The notes under the pieces were generated by a model. The model worked only from the letters and a program-made list of their open reading frames with translations, was not told where the DNA came from and did not search any database. A program made the position numbers and the translations under genes. Of a DNA stretch of 64,000 nt, positions 34,435 through 43,871 are shown one piece after another. Every line of letters starts with the position of its first letter. The first letter of the stretch is position 1. Source of the stretch: Candidatus Dechloromonas phosphorivorans (GTDB lineage: Bacteria > Pseudomonadota > Gammaproteobacteria > Burkholderiales > Rhodocyclaceae); contig JADJMS010000009.1 in NCBI GenBank assembly GCA_016709495.1, positions 131,528-195,527 on the forward strand, written 5' to 3'.

Positions 34435-34710
34435 AGTCGATCCCGATGGTGATTGAAGGATAGGGCGTCGCCACGGTCAGCTATTTTTGGTCTGGATCAT
34501 GACGAAGCTGACTGTAGCCAACCAACATCGGCCCGAGAAGCGGAATGCGACGAATCGCCCTAATTGAGGAGCGAAACGTAGTGATCAAATAAAAAAATCA
34601 ACGTTTTCCAGCGATAACCGTAACAATGCACTCGTTGGAAACGGCGAGTGTTCTGTATTTGTTATATCGATAAGTTAAACTCGTTTCTCAATGAGTAATT
34701 GGAGTGGTGA

Positions 34711-35805
34711 ATGAAGCGGCTTGTCGTAGCGGTCATTGGTCTTTTGCTGGCTTTGCCGGTGATGGCCATGTCTGTGGTTTTTCTCAATCCCGGCAAATCT
34801 GACGAGGCATTCTGGCTGATTTCAGCGCGTGCCATGCAGCAGGCGGCGAAGAGTCTGGATGTACAGCTGGAGGTGCTTTTTGCGGAACGCCAGCCCCTGC
34901 GCACCCTCGAATTGGCTCGGGGAATCATTGCACGACCGGTAAATGAGCGCCCGGAATATGTCATCATTACCAACGATTACGCTACCGGGCCGGCTTTGCT
35001 GCGCTTGTTTGATGCGACCGGGATCAAGGTTTTCATGGCATACAGCGGTATTTCTGAAGCGGCTGACCGGGTTGCCCTGGGTTTGCCGCGTGAACGATTC
35101 AAGAACTGGCTCGGCTCTCTGGAGCCACATGCCGAAGATGCCGGCTATCTGACCGCCAAAAAGCTGATTGAAACCGGGCGCAAATCCGGTGCTGTCGGTG
35201 CGGATGGCAAATTACACCTGATGGTCATTGGTGGTGATCGTTCGACGCCGACCTCGATCAGAAGAAACGCAGGAATGCACAGGGCAATCAGTGAGGCGCC
35301 GGATGTCGTGCTTGATCAGGAGGTATTTGCCGGATGGACGCGCGAAAAGGCAGCCGAACAGAGTGTCTGGCTCTACCAGCGTTATCCCGGGACGCGTCTG
35401 ATCTGGGCAGGTAACGATCTGATGGCTTTTGGGGCAATGGATAGCTGGGAGAAGCGTGGCGGCAAGGCTGGTGTCGATGCCTGGTTCAGTGGTGTCAATA
35501 CGTCACGCGAGGCCCTGGAGTCGGTCAAGTCCGGACGCCTCTCGGCACTCGCTGGCGGTCATTTTATTGCCGGCGCATGGTCGCTGGTTTTGATTCACGA
35601 CTATCATCATGGGCGTGACTTTGTGGATGAAGGGCTGGAGCTTGAACAGCCCATGTTCGCGCTGTTTACGCCTAAACTGGCGGATCGTTTTCTTGTGAAA
35701 TATGGCGATATGCGTTTTGATCAAGTCGATTTTCGTCGTTTCAGTAAAACACTGAACCCCGCACTGAAGCGATATGACTTCAGTTTTGAGCAATTATTAC
35801 GCTGA
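34711..35805 (+). CDS. Periplasmic sugar-type binding protein
   Basis: This 364-residue protein has a signal peptide ending LALPVMA and a type I periplasmic-binding fold (SVVFLNPGKSDEAFWLISAR, VIITNDYATGPALL, LIWAGNDLMAFGAMDSW). No ABC permease or ATPase lies nearby. Instead a membrane GGDEF protein starts nine bases downstream, so the pair is probably sensory: the binding protein would signal ligand to the cyclase, as LuxP does to LuxQ. The ligand is unknown. Confidence 0.85.
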   Translation: MKRLVVAVIGLLLALPVMAMSVVFLNPGKSDEAFWLISARAMQQAAKSLDVQLEVLFAERQPLRTLELARGIIARPVNERPEYVIITNDYATGPALLRLFDATGIKVFMAYSGISEAADRVALGLPRERFKNWLGSLEPHAEDAGYLTAKKLIETGRKSGAVGADGKLHLMVIGGDRSTPTSIRRNAGMHRAISEAPDVVLDQEVFAGWTREKAAEQSVWLYQRYPGTRLIWAGNDLMAFGAMDSWEKRGGKAGVDAWFSGVNTSREALESVKSGRLSALAGGHFIAGAWSLVLIHDYHHGRDFVDEGLELEQPMFALFTPKLADRFLVKYGDMRFDQVDFRRFSKTLNPALKRYDFSFEQLLR

Positions 35806-35814
35806 ACGAAATCA

Positions 35815-37060
35815 GTGAACTTGTCTGACAAAAGCTTTCGCCCGATTGCGACGACGCTGACGCGCACTATTTGGCGTTGGGCGACACTTTTTGCCTGCCT
35901 GATCGGGCTGGCTCAGGCGACCTTTTCATATCTGCGCGTTCATGACGATTTCGAGATGCAAGTCAGAGATATCGGTCGCTCAAATATTCCCTCTGCTATC
36001 GGTCAGCATCTGGGATATTGAGCCGGATGCCGTACAACGCCAGCTTGATGGCATTGCCGAAAAGCCGCAGATCGGTTTTGCCCGCTTGACCGTATCGACC
36101 GGTCAGGTTTTTAGCGCAGGAGATCAATCGTTGGCGGTCAGTACGAGTGAGAAATCCTTTGATGTGCCGTCACCCAGCCGGGTCAACGAGTCGATAGGCA
36201 AGCTGGAAATTTACGAGAATCCCCGCGCTTTTTATCGCGAGTTGCTTTACAGCGTAGCCATCGCTTTGGTCGGATATGGTGTGCTGACTTTCTTGATCTG
36301 TGCCCTTGTTATCTATGTGCTTAAGCGCGAACTGGAATACCCCCTGCGCCATATTGCGCAGTTTGTCAGTGCACTGACACCGGATCGGCTAACCGCGCCA
36401 TTGCAGTTGCCGCGCCAAGCCGGACATCTGCGTGACGAAATTGATCTTGTGGTTGATGGCTTTGCTGTGCTTCAGGCGGGAGTGACCGGCTATATTTCCA
36501 ATCTGGACGAACTGGTAGCGCAACGTACAGCTGAACTGGAAACGGCTATGGCATCCATCCAGCGCTTATCGACGATTGATTCCCTGACCGGGTGCTTCAA
36601 CCGGCGATTATTCAATGAGCGGATCGTTCAGGAGCTGGAGCGTGCCGAGCGTTATGGGCGTCCGGTATCCCTGGTTTTTTGTGATATCGACCATTTCAAG
36701 CAAGTCAATGACACCTACGGGCATTTGCTTGGTGATCAAGTCTTGCAAGCGGTGGCTGGCGTGTTTGAACGGTATTTGCGGCATGAAGTCGATTGGGTCG
36801 CACGCTATGGTGGTGAAGAATTTGTCATTGTCTTGCCGGAAACGGCACTGGCTGAAGCACTGACTACGGGCGAGCGCTTACGCAAGGCAATTGAAAATGA
36901 TCTGCAGATTGCTGCTGAAGAAAGCTTGCAAGTGACTGCAAGTTTCGGCGTGGCCCAGCATCGGCCTGGTGAAATTGCCGAGCAGCTAATTCACGACGCG
37001 GATTTGCTGCTGTATCAAGCCAAGGCTGCCGGACGCAACAGGGTATTTCCTGTTCTTTGA
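35815..37060 (+). CDS. Membrane diguanylate cyclase (GGDEF protein, frame disrupted)
   Basis: After repair this is about 414 residues. The first membrane segment (RWATLFACLIGLAQATF) and a short periplasmic part are in the first frame; a shift near 35990 leads into DIEPDAVQRQLDGIAEKPQI, a second membrane segment (VAIALVGYGVLTFLICAL), a HAMP-like linker and a GGDEF domain. The active-site motif is GGEEF, so cyclic-di-GMP synthesis is likely. The inhibitory RxxD site is HEVD, so product inhibition may be lost. The start is GTG. The partner is the binding protein just upstream. Confidence 0.85.
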
Positions 37061-37207
37061 TTGCATAACGAATCGCGTCGTAACGATCGTGAGTCCATAT
37101 ATAGGTGCGTTTGTACCAAAGGCGGGACAACTTTTGCCCGAATGGAATGCCGTTAGAATGGACGGGCGCTATGTGATGCGCAGATGGTTCCGTTCCGCAG
37201 GAAGAAA

Positions 37208-38477
37208 ATGATGACCTTGAAAACATTTGTTTGCACGTTGTTTCTTGCTCTGTTGAGCCTTTCTGCAGTGGCTCAGCCGGCGGTTAATTTGCCGCCGCAG
37301 CAAGGTTACCTTGGCGAGATACGCCGGTCTCCGGAGGGGAAACTGATTGTTGTGCCGAAGGCTGAGTTGCCGGTAATCAATCCCCAGCTGGCCAAGGTAA
37401 CGATGGTCGTCGGCAGTGGCGAGAAAATTACGACGATTACCGAGGCGGCACGCTTGGCGAGGGATGGGGAAGTTATTGAGATACGTCCCGGCATTTATCG
37501 CGGTCAACCCGCAGTCTGGTTGCAAAATAATCTGGTGATTCGCGGCTCGGGTGAGCGTCCGGTGATGGAGGCCAACGGCAAGAGTGCCGAAGACAAGGCT
37601 ATCTGGGTGATTCGCGGAGGTGCGGTGCACATTGAAAATATCGAATTCCGTGGTGCCCGGGTGTCCAACGGAATCGGTGCCGGGATCCGTTTCGAGAGGG
37701 GCTCTTTGACAATCGAGTCCTGTCGGTTTACCGATAATGAAATGGGGATACTGACCACCAATTTTCCTGAATTATCGCTGGAGGTTGCCAATAGTGAATT
37801 CAGCGATGCCCCCAGAAGCTCGGGTAAGCTGCATCATCTGCTTTACGTTGGCTCGATCGACAAATTCATCCTGCGCGGCAGTCGATTTCAAAACGGCTAT
37901 CTAGGCCATCTGGTCAAGTCGCGCGCGCGCGAAAATCATGTACTTTACAATATGCTGGCTGATGGCATGGGCGGCAGAGCTTCCTACGAACTGGAGTTTC
38001 CAGTGGTGGTCTGGCCTACGTGATCGGCAATGTCATCGCCCAAAGCGCCGATACTGATAATCCGATCATTGTGGCCTATGGCGCTGGTGGGCCGTACTGG
38101 CCGGAAAATGCGCTTTATCTGTCGCACAATACCTTGGTAAATGACCGCCACGCCGGCGATTTTCTCAAGGTCTGGACCGAGAAATTCGCCGGCGGTGTCG
38201 AAGTTTGGGCAATCAACAACCTGACGGTTGGCAAAGGTAATTTCTTTCCGCCGGCGCAGGGACGGTTTGAAGGGAATCATTCAGCCTCACGGGCTGAGTT
38301 GATCACATACGCAGGTTTGCCCTTGCAATTGACCAACCGCTCGCCGTTGCGTGGCCTGGTTCGGGTGCCGGGCAGTACGCATGGCCTCAGTCTTTTCCCT
38401 AGGCCGAATTCGCTGCTCCGGTTGGCTCTCGGCCACTGCGCGCCAGCAGTTCCCTTTCTCCCGGCGCATTCCAATGA
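37208..38477 (+). CDS. Right-handed parallel beta-helix protein (frame disrupted twice)
   Basis: This exported protein has a signal peptide (MTLKTFVCTLFLALLSLSAV) and repeated beta-helix coils with a pectate-lyase-like pattern: ITEAARLARDGEVIEIRPGI, WVIRGGAVHIENIEFRG, LTIESCRFTDNEMGI. One base is missing near 38002 (GGLAYVIGNVIAQ continues in the next frame), and a second shift near 38400 restores the normal family ending FAAPVGSRPLRASSSLSPGA then FQ. The true stop is then 38477, not 38535. CAGGAAG precedes the ATG at 37208. Such proteins often bind or cleave polysaccharides; no catalytic residues can be assigned. Confidence 0.75.
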
Positions 38478-38555
38478 GCGTATTTACCGTCATGAAGTGA
38501 CTGCGCCCCGGTCGATTGCTCGATCAGGGCGCTGATTTTTTGGCTTGTTTTGGCC

Positions 38556-38567
38556 GTTGACCGTAAC
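38556..38567 (+). repeat. GTYGACCGTAAC dispersed repeat, copy 7
   Basis: GTTGACCGTAAC lies directly 3' of the metallo-hydrolase stop codon. Confidence 0.6.
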
Positions 38568-38569
38568 TG

Positions 38570-39545
38570 TTAGTCCTTGATCGGCGCGAACTCCAGTGGC
38601 ACCCAGGCGAAAGCCTTGCCTTCCTTGCGGATGTGGCCGATGCCGGGGAAGGGCAGGTGCATGCCACCGACCAGCATCTTTTCCCTGGCAGCCAGGTTAA
38701 AAGTCTGCTTGCGGGCGATGATCGCCTGCTTGCGGTCGTTGTCGTACTCAAATGCGGTGTCCGGGCGGGCGAACTGCACAGCGTGGTTATGCACGAGGTC
38801 GCCGAGAATCACCATTTTCTCGCCGCTATCAGTCAATACAAAGCTGCTGTGACCGGGTGTGTGGCCATGGGTGTCGAGGCTGCTGATACCGGCTAGCAAT
38901 TCCTGATTGCCAGTAAACGTTTTCCACTGGCCGCTGGCCAGGTAAGGGGCGGCGGCGTCGCGCGACATCTTGAAGAAAGGCTGGAAGTCCTGGCGCCTTG
39001 GCGGCAATTTCCTCGCTCAGCCAGAATTCATTGTCGGCCTTGGCTGACCAGATCTGCGCCTTGGGGAAAACCATCTGGCCATCTGCTGTGACGAGGCCAT
39101 TGACGTGGTCGCCATGCAGGTGCGTGATCAGCACCAGATCAACCTGTTCCGGGTTGTAGCCGGCAGCCTTGAGATTGCTGACGATATTGCCGAGGCCGGG
39201 GCCGAAGAGTTTGGCTGCGCCGGCATCAATCAGCACCAGTTTGCTGCCGGTATTGATCAGGAAGGCATTGACGGCGGTTTGCACGGCCGGGCCTTTCAGG
39301 AACATGCGGGCGAGCAGTTTCTGGATGTCTTTTTCCGGCGTGTTTTTGAGTAGCTTGGTATTTAGATCAATGGCGCCATCGTAAAGCGCGGTTACTTCGA
39401 ATTTGCCGAGAAAGGTGCGGTAATAGCCGGGTACCTGGCTCTTCTGCTGGGGAGCTTAGGCTGCGACAAAGCCGCTGCTCAACAGGAAAAGGCTGGCGAC
39501 CATCAGCCGTAACAGGCGGGCGGGTGTGAGGGAAAGGTTAGTCAT
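38570..39545 (-). CDS. MBL-fold metallo-hydrolase, exported (nonsense codon and frameshift)
   Basis: The metallo-beta-lactamase fold is clear: LVLIDAGAAKLFGPGLG, the zinc motif LITHLHGDHVNGL, TLDTHGHTPGHSSF-like sequence (SLDTHGHTPGHSSF) and VILGDLVHNHAVQF. A signal peptide begins at ATG 39545 (LMVASLFLLSSGFVAA), but TAA at 39456-39458 follows it directly, where CAA would be expected. A second break near 38998 shifts the frame between ADNEFWLSEEIAAKA and RQDFQPFFKMS. Two independent faults make real gene decay more plausible than in the neighbouring genes. It may follow the sigma-factor gene in one transcript. Confidence 0.75.
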
Positions 39546-39605
39546 AGATTCGCTCCGGGTTGGGGAAGCAGAAGTGTCCCATGACTTGGACATGCTGTGT
39601 AGGGG

Positions 39606-40937
39606 TCAGTGCCGCGTCGGGGCTGGCTGTGGGGATTCAAGATCATTGCAGCGGCTGGCTCGGCCGAGCAGGAAGGCACGTTCGCGGGCGTTTTGCGTCA
39701 GGCTGGCGGCACGCTCGAACTCGGCGCAGGTTTCGGTGTGCCGCTCAAGGCGGACCAGCAGGTCGCCGCGCACGCTGGGTAGCAGGTGATAGTTGTTCAG
39801 ATCGGGCTCATTCAGCAGGCCGTCAACGAGTTCCAGACCTGCGGCTGGCCCGAATGCCATGCTGATGGCGACTGCACGATTGAGGCTGATCACAGGCGAT
39901 GGCGCAATCTGAGCCAGGGCATCGTAAATGGCGGCGATCCGCGCCCAGTCAGTCTGTTCGACGCTCAAGGCCCGGGCATGGCAGGCGGCGATGGCTGCCT
40001 GCAAGGCATATGGTCCAAGCGGCCCGGGCAGCGCCTCGGCTTTAGCCAAGGCATCCAAGCCGCGCCGGATGAGCAACCGGTCCCAGCGCGTGCGGTCCTG
40101 GTCGAGCAGCAGGATGGGCTCGCCGCTGGCAGAAACGCGGGCGGGAAAGCGGGAGGCCTGAATTTCCATCAGGGCAACCAGCCCCAAGACTTCGCTTTCA
40201 TCCGGCAGCAAGCCGGCCAGCACGCGACCGAGGCGGAGTGCCTCGTCACTCAGCGCTGGGCGCATCCAGTCTGTGCCGCCGGTGGCGGCGTAACCTTCGT
40301 TGAAAATCAGGTAAATGACTTCGAGCACCGAAGCCAGGCGCTGCAACAGTTCCGGTCCGCGCGGTACTTCGAAGGGTACACGCGCGGCGGCCAAGGTGCG
40401 TTTGGCGCGGACAATGCGCTGCGCAATGGTCGGCTCGGGCTTGAGGTAGGCGCGGGCAATTTCTTCGGTGGTCAGGCCACCCATGACACGCAAGGTAAGC
40501 GCACAGCGGGCTTCCGGCGAGAGCGCCGGGTGGCAGGCGGTGAATATCAGGCGCAGCAGATCGTCACCGATATCGTCGTCGAGGGCAGCATCCACTTGTT
40601 CGCTGATTTCTTCGCTAAGTACCTCGTGGCGGAAATCCAGTTCGTAACCGAGTTCGAGCGCCCGGCTGGCGGCGAGACGCGTGTGGCGCAGATGGTCCAG
40701 CGCCCGACGTTTGGCCGTGGTCATCAGCCAGGCGCCGGGGTTGTCCGGCACGCCTGCCTTCGGCCAGTGCTCAAGGGCGGCGACCAGCGCATCCTGGGCG
40801 AATTCCTCGGCCAGACCGATGTCGTGCACGATGCGCGCGACGCGGCCGATGACCTTGGCCGCTTCAATATGCCAAATGGCCTCGATGCTGCGTCTGGTGG
40901 CATCATTCGAGGCTGATCGCTCACAACGAGCGGCCAT
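39606..40937 (-). CDS. ECF42-type RNA polymerase sigma factor
   Basis: This 443-residue protein has an N-terminal sigma-2/sigma-4 part (AEEFAQDALVAALEHWPKAG, PGAWLMTTAKRRALDHLR, LTLRVMGGLTTEEIARAYL) and a long C-terminal extension typical of the ECF42 group (EVIYLIFNEGYAATGG, YDALAQIAPSPVISLNRAVA). ECF42 factors are known to be encoded with DGPF (YCII-like) proteins, and two such genes lie in this cluster. There is no anti-sigma gene. The ATG overlaps the GFA gene by 17 bases. Signal and regulon are unknown; the neighbours are likely targets. Confidence 0.9.
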   Translation of the reverse strand: MAARCERSASNDATRRSIEAIWHIEAAKVIGRVARIVHDIGLAEEFAQDALVAALEHWPKAGVPDNPGAWLMTTAKRRALDHLRHTRLAASRALELGYELDFRHEVLSEEISEQVDAALDDDIGDDLLRLIFTACHPALSPEARCALTLRVMGGLTTEEIARAYLKPEPTIAQRIVRAKRTLAAARVPFEVPRGPELLQRLASVLEVIYLIFNEGYAATGGTDWMRPALSDEALRLGRVLAGLLPDESEVLGLVALMEIQASRFPARVSASGEPILLLDQDRTRWDRLLIRRGLDALAKAEALPGPLGPYALQAAIAACHARALSVEQTDWARIAAIYDALAQIAPSPVISLNRAVAISMAFGPAAGLELVDGLLNEPDLNNYHLLPSVRGDLLVRLERHTETCAEFERAASLTQNARERAFLLGRASRCNDLESPQPAPTRH

Positions 40938-41268
40938 CGTAGTGATGGACTGGCAGTACCGAAAAATCGATGTCTTCCAGACAGCGAACGTTGATGGCGG
41001 CCATCGCCGTACCGTCCGGCATCGCTCCTTCACCAAGCGGATGAATGCCGCATTCCGGGCAGAAGCGGTGTTTGATGCGGCCTTTGCCGAAGGTGTAGGT
41101 CTTGAGGTTTTCGTCCGGTGTCAGCAGGTGCAGGCTGCTGCGGGGCACGAACCAGAGCAGGGCGCCCTTGCGTTGGCAGATGGAGCAATTGCAATCGACC
41201 AGGCTGGTCAATTCTCCCTCTACTTCGAAGGCCACCTTGCCGCAATGACAACTACCTTTGTAGATCAT
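40921..41268 (-). CDS. GFA/CENP-V-family protein
   Basis: This 115-residue zinc protein of the glutathione-dependent formaldehyde-activating (GFA) family has MIYKGSCHCGKVAFEVEG, DCNCSICQRKGALLW and HRFCPECGIHPLGEG, giving the paired CxC, CxxC and CxxC zinc sites. Family members activate small electrophiles bound to glutathione, although many have no known substrate. AAAGGAAA precedes the ATG at 41268; a longer frame is not supported. It lies between the SRPBCC and sigma-factor genes. Confidence 0.88.
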   Translation of the reverse strand: MIYKGSCHCGKVAFEVEGELTSLVDCNCSICQRKGALLWFVPRSSLHLLTPDENLKTYTFGKGRIKHRFCPECGIHPLGEGAMPDGTAMAAINVRCLEDIDFSVLPVHHYDGRSL

Positions 41269-41352
41269 TTTGTTTCCTTTCAGCGTTGGGGAAGAACTCC
41301 GATTCTGGCCAGCTTTTGCGTTCCGTGGCAAGCGCGGTTGACCTCCTGCGTG

Positions 41353-41760
41353 CTATTTCCTGCCTTCAACATGGCGCGCGAAGTTATTGAGAATGGCCTG
41401 CCAGCCGCCTTGCTGTTGTTCAATGGAATGGGTTGTTTCCGCATCAAAGATAACTTTTACGTTGATGCCGTCCGGTATTTCGGTGAACTCAATCGAGGCC
41501 GTCCGGTCGCCAAAGGAATACTCAAGCAGGCGCTCGGGGATGATTTTGGTATAGGTGCCGGCGAAGTCAAATCCAAAGCTCCCATCCTTGGCCTCCATCC
41601 TGGATGCAAACTCGCCACCGACCCGAAGATCGACGCTGGCTCGCGTGGTGTGCCAATCATCGGATGCAGCGTTCCACTGAACAATGTCTTCGGGTGTGGT
41701 ATAGGCCTGCCATACGCGCTCGATCGGTGCGCGGACCTTTGTTTCGACGGTGATTTTCAT
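41353..41760 (-). CDS. SRPBCC (AHSA1-like) domain protein
   Basis: This 135-residue protein has the START/AHSA1-like fold: VETKVRAPIERVWQAYTTPE, IVQWNAASDDWHTTRASVDL, GGEFASRMEAKDGS and the C-terminal helix HSIEQQQGGWQAILNNFARH. Such proteins bind hydrophobic small molecules. They are frequent partners of ECF42 and YCII genes. It lies in line with the VOC and GFA genes, transcribed towards the sigma factor. Confidence 0.88.
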   Translation of the reverse strand: MKITVETKVRAPIERVWQAYTTPEDIVQWNAASDDWHTTRASVDLRVGGEFASRMEAKDGSFGFDFAGTYTKIIPERLLEYSFGDRTASIEFTEIPDGINVKVIFDAETTHSIEQQQGGWQAILNNFARHVEGRK

Positions 41761-41793
41761 GTGTTCTCCAATATTTTTCAGGATAAGCAGTGC

Positions 41794-42621
41794 TCATTTC
41801 AACGAATGCAGGCCGATCATGTTGCCTTCGGTGTCGGTGACCAAAGCTATATAGCCGTATGACCCGATCGAAAAGCGGCGCTTGTGGATTTTCCCGCCGG
41901 CGGCGGCCGCCTTGTCGGCTTCGACGGCGCAGTCTTCACAACTGAAATAGATGATCACGTTGTTGCCGGATGGGCCGCAGCCATCGATTTTGGCCAGTGC
42001 ACCCGAGGCGCCGCCACCACTGTGTTGTATCGGGAAGGCCCACAGTTCGATCGGGCTTTCCAGGCGGGTGAAGGCATAGCCGAATACGGCGCGGTAAAAG
42101 GCCTTGGCGCGTTCCATGTCCTGCACGTAAATCTCGAACCAGCCGACCGGGTTGCGTTCGCCACAGGCGCCGGATGCTTCACTCGCCGATGCTGACGAAT
42201 CGGGATTGAACACGACTTTGTCCGTGTAAGGGTCGAAGGGCGCCGAGCAATGGTCATGCGTGATCAGCCAGCGACCATCTGTCTGCCGCTGCCAGACGAC
42301 AGAACTGCGCAGCCAGTGGCGGCCAGCCGGGTGGCCGGCGGGCACGCCCGTGAAGCGCCAGATGAAATGGGCGCTCGCCATGTCGCTGCCAATACTGACC
42401 GTCAAATCATGTTTTTCTACGGCGAAGCCATCCGGGAAATACTGGAAGCAATCCACCACCTTGGTGCGCAGCGCTTCAACGCCGCTGCTAAACGGAGGAA
42501 TGGCGTCGTAGATTACGGCGTTGGATGAATAGAGCGCCATCATGCGGTCGATATTCTTGGTGCAGAAGGCTTCGCTCCATTCGTCGAGGGCTGTCCGGAT
42601 AAGGGATTCATCGGTCATCAT
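41794..42621 (-). CDS. SnoaL-like and VOC (glyoxalase) domain fusion protein
   Basis: This 275-residue protein fuses two small domains. Residues 1-130 are SnoaL/NTF2-like (LIRTALDEWSEAFCTKNIDR, AHFIWRFTGVP). Residues 155-275 are vicinal-oxygen-chelate like (GWFEIYVQDMERAKAFYRAV, VIIYFSCEDC, YIALVTDTEGNMIGL). The two domains usually occur as separate proteins; the fusion may couple two steps on the same compound. The ATG at 42621 lies eight bases from the next gene upstream. Confidence 0.85.
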   Translation of the reverse strand: MMTDESLIRTALDEWSEAFCTKNIDRMMALYSSNAVIYDAIPPFSSGVEALRTKVVDCFQYFPDGFAVEKHDLTVSIGSDMASAHFIWRFTGVPAGHPAGRHWLRSSVVWQRQTDGRWLITHDHCSAPFDPYTDKVVFNPDSSASASEASGACGERNPVGWFEIYVQDMERAKAFYRAVFGYAFTRLESPIELWAFPIQHSGGGASGALAKIDGCGPSGNNVIIYFSCEDCAVEADKAAAAGGKIHKRRFSIGSYGYIALVTDTEGNMIGLHSLK

Positions 42622-42628
42622 GTTTTGC

Positions 42629-42985
42629 TCACAAAACGTGGCAGGGGGCGCATTCGCGCACTTCGACGGTTGCCCAGTTGACCGCCGGGCAACGGCTGGC
42701 GATGGCCACAGCTTCGTCGCGGCTGGCGACGTCGATCATGAAAAATCCGCCGACCATCTCCTTGGCTTCGGCAAACGGGCCATCACGTAATTGCGGCTTG
42801 CCATCACTGGCCGTGATGCGCACGGCGTGGTCGTCGGTACGCAGGGATTCGCTGGCCAGCAGTTTTCCCTGTTCGGCCAGTCCTTGCCCGAAAGCGACCA
42901 TCTGGTCATAAAGGTCACGTGCTGCATCGGGCGCGTAGGTGGCCCGGTGGCCGCGTTTTTCGACAATCAACAAAAGATAAGACAT
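42629..42985 (-). CDS. YCII-family (DGPF) protein
   Basis: This 118-residue protein has the dimeric ferredoxin-like YCII fold. It contains RDGPFAEAKEMVGGFF, the DGPF motif that gives the family its other name, and the usual ending VEVREC. ECF42 sigma factors are regularly next to such genes and may sense or depend on them. The ATG at 42985 is 11 bases after the VOC gene stop. Confidence 0.88.
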   Translation of the reverse strand: MSYLLLIVEKRGHRATYAPDAARDLYDQMVAFGQGLAEQGKLLASESLRTDDHAVRITASDGKPQLRDGPFAEAKEMVGGFFMIDVASRDEAVAIASRCPAVNWATVEVRECAPCHVL

Positions 42986-42996
42986 GGGTTTGTTCC

Positions 42997-43464
42997 TCAG
43001 GCGCCACCGCAGCAAGTCTTCATGCCAGCGGCGATTTCGTCCGGGGAAAGATCGCGCGTGTGGGTTGCGACCGACCACTGGTGGCCGAATGGGTCTTCGA
43101 GGCGGCCGTAGCGATCGCCCCAGAACATGTCGGCGACCGGCATGGTCACGCGCGCTCCGGCGGCAACGGCCTGGCTTACCGCGGCATCGACATCGGCGAC
43201 GTAAAGGTGGAGGGTGACGGGTGAGCCCTTGAACGACTGCGGGCTGAGCATGCCTTGCTCCACATATTCGTCGACCAGCATCAGCGGCGCTTCGCCAATG
43301 CGGATCATGGCGTGGGCCAGGCGTCCGTCCGGCCCTGGCAGGCGGCCCAGTTCAATGGCGCCGAAGGCCTGGGTGTAGAAGGCAATAGCCTCGGTGGCAC
43401 CACGACAAACGAGGTGCGGCGTGATAGAGCTGAAGCCTGGGGGGATGGGTTGTACGGAGCTCAT
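42997..43464 (-). CDS. VOC-family (PhnB-like glyoxalase) protein
   Basis: This 155-residue VOC protein of the PhnB type has SSITPHLVCRGATEAIAFYT, AHAMIRIGEAPLMLVDE, TLHLYVADVDAAVSQAVAAG and DRYGRLEDPFGHQWSVATH. The C-terminal tail KTCCGGA has a Cys pair. GGAAGGA lies six bases before the ATG at 43464, a strong ribosome site. The substrate is unknown. Confidence 0.88.
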   Translation of the reverse strand: MSSVQPIPPGFSSITPHLVCRGATEAIAFYTQAFGAIELGRLPGPDGRLAHAMIRIGEAPLMLVDEYVEQGMLSPQSFKGSPVTLHLYVADVDAAVSQAVAAGARVTMPVADMFWGDRYGRLEDPFGHQWSVATHTRDLSPDEIAAGMKTCCGGA

Positions 43465-43871
43465 TATTTTTCCTTCCAATGTTGGGGGCTGAAAAGAAGT
43501 GCCTTGTTGTGTACGACGTGCCTGTATTTTGGAAATCGACAGGTTCATGGAATTTTTGTTCACGAACTTTCTATATCATTCAAACGCTTCAATGGCAGTT
43601 CTCAGAGGGGGCATGTAGTGATACGCTTTGCTCCTGCTCTGACAAGGTCGGTAGGGGTGTTGCGAACTTTCGATCAAAACAACAGCGTGATTTCGTGGTG
43701 TTAGGAAAATCGTGAATGGTCTCCAAGCCTGATCTGCTCTACGAGTATTGACTTGATCATCTGAGTACTTTTTGAATGATTTTCTGCTTTGGGCAGCGAG
43801 TGTGCCTGAAGTAACCGTCGATGTGAAATTGACCAGCGCCTCGCGATATTGTTCGAATATCAGCCGCCAAT
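43465..43871. other. Intergenic stretch within the ECF42 cluster
   Basis: There is no convincing gene here. A minus-strand frame (43576-43875) has no family resemblance and atypical composition. The stretch may carry a promoter for the five or six genes to its left, but no box stands out. Confidence 0.5.

Noticed and set aside
39786..40916. Plus-strand frame of 376 codons opposite the ECF42 sigma factor
   Set aside because: Shadow of the sigma-factor gene; no domain or start signal.
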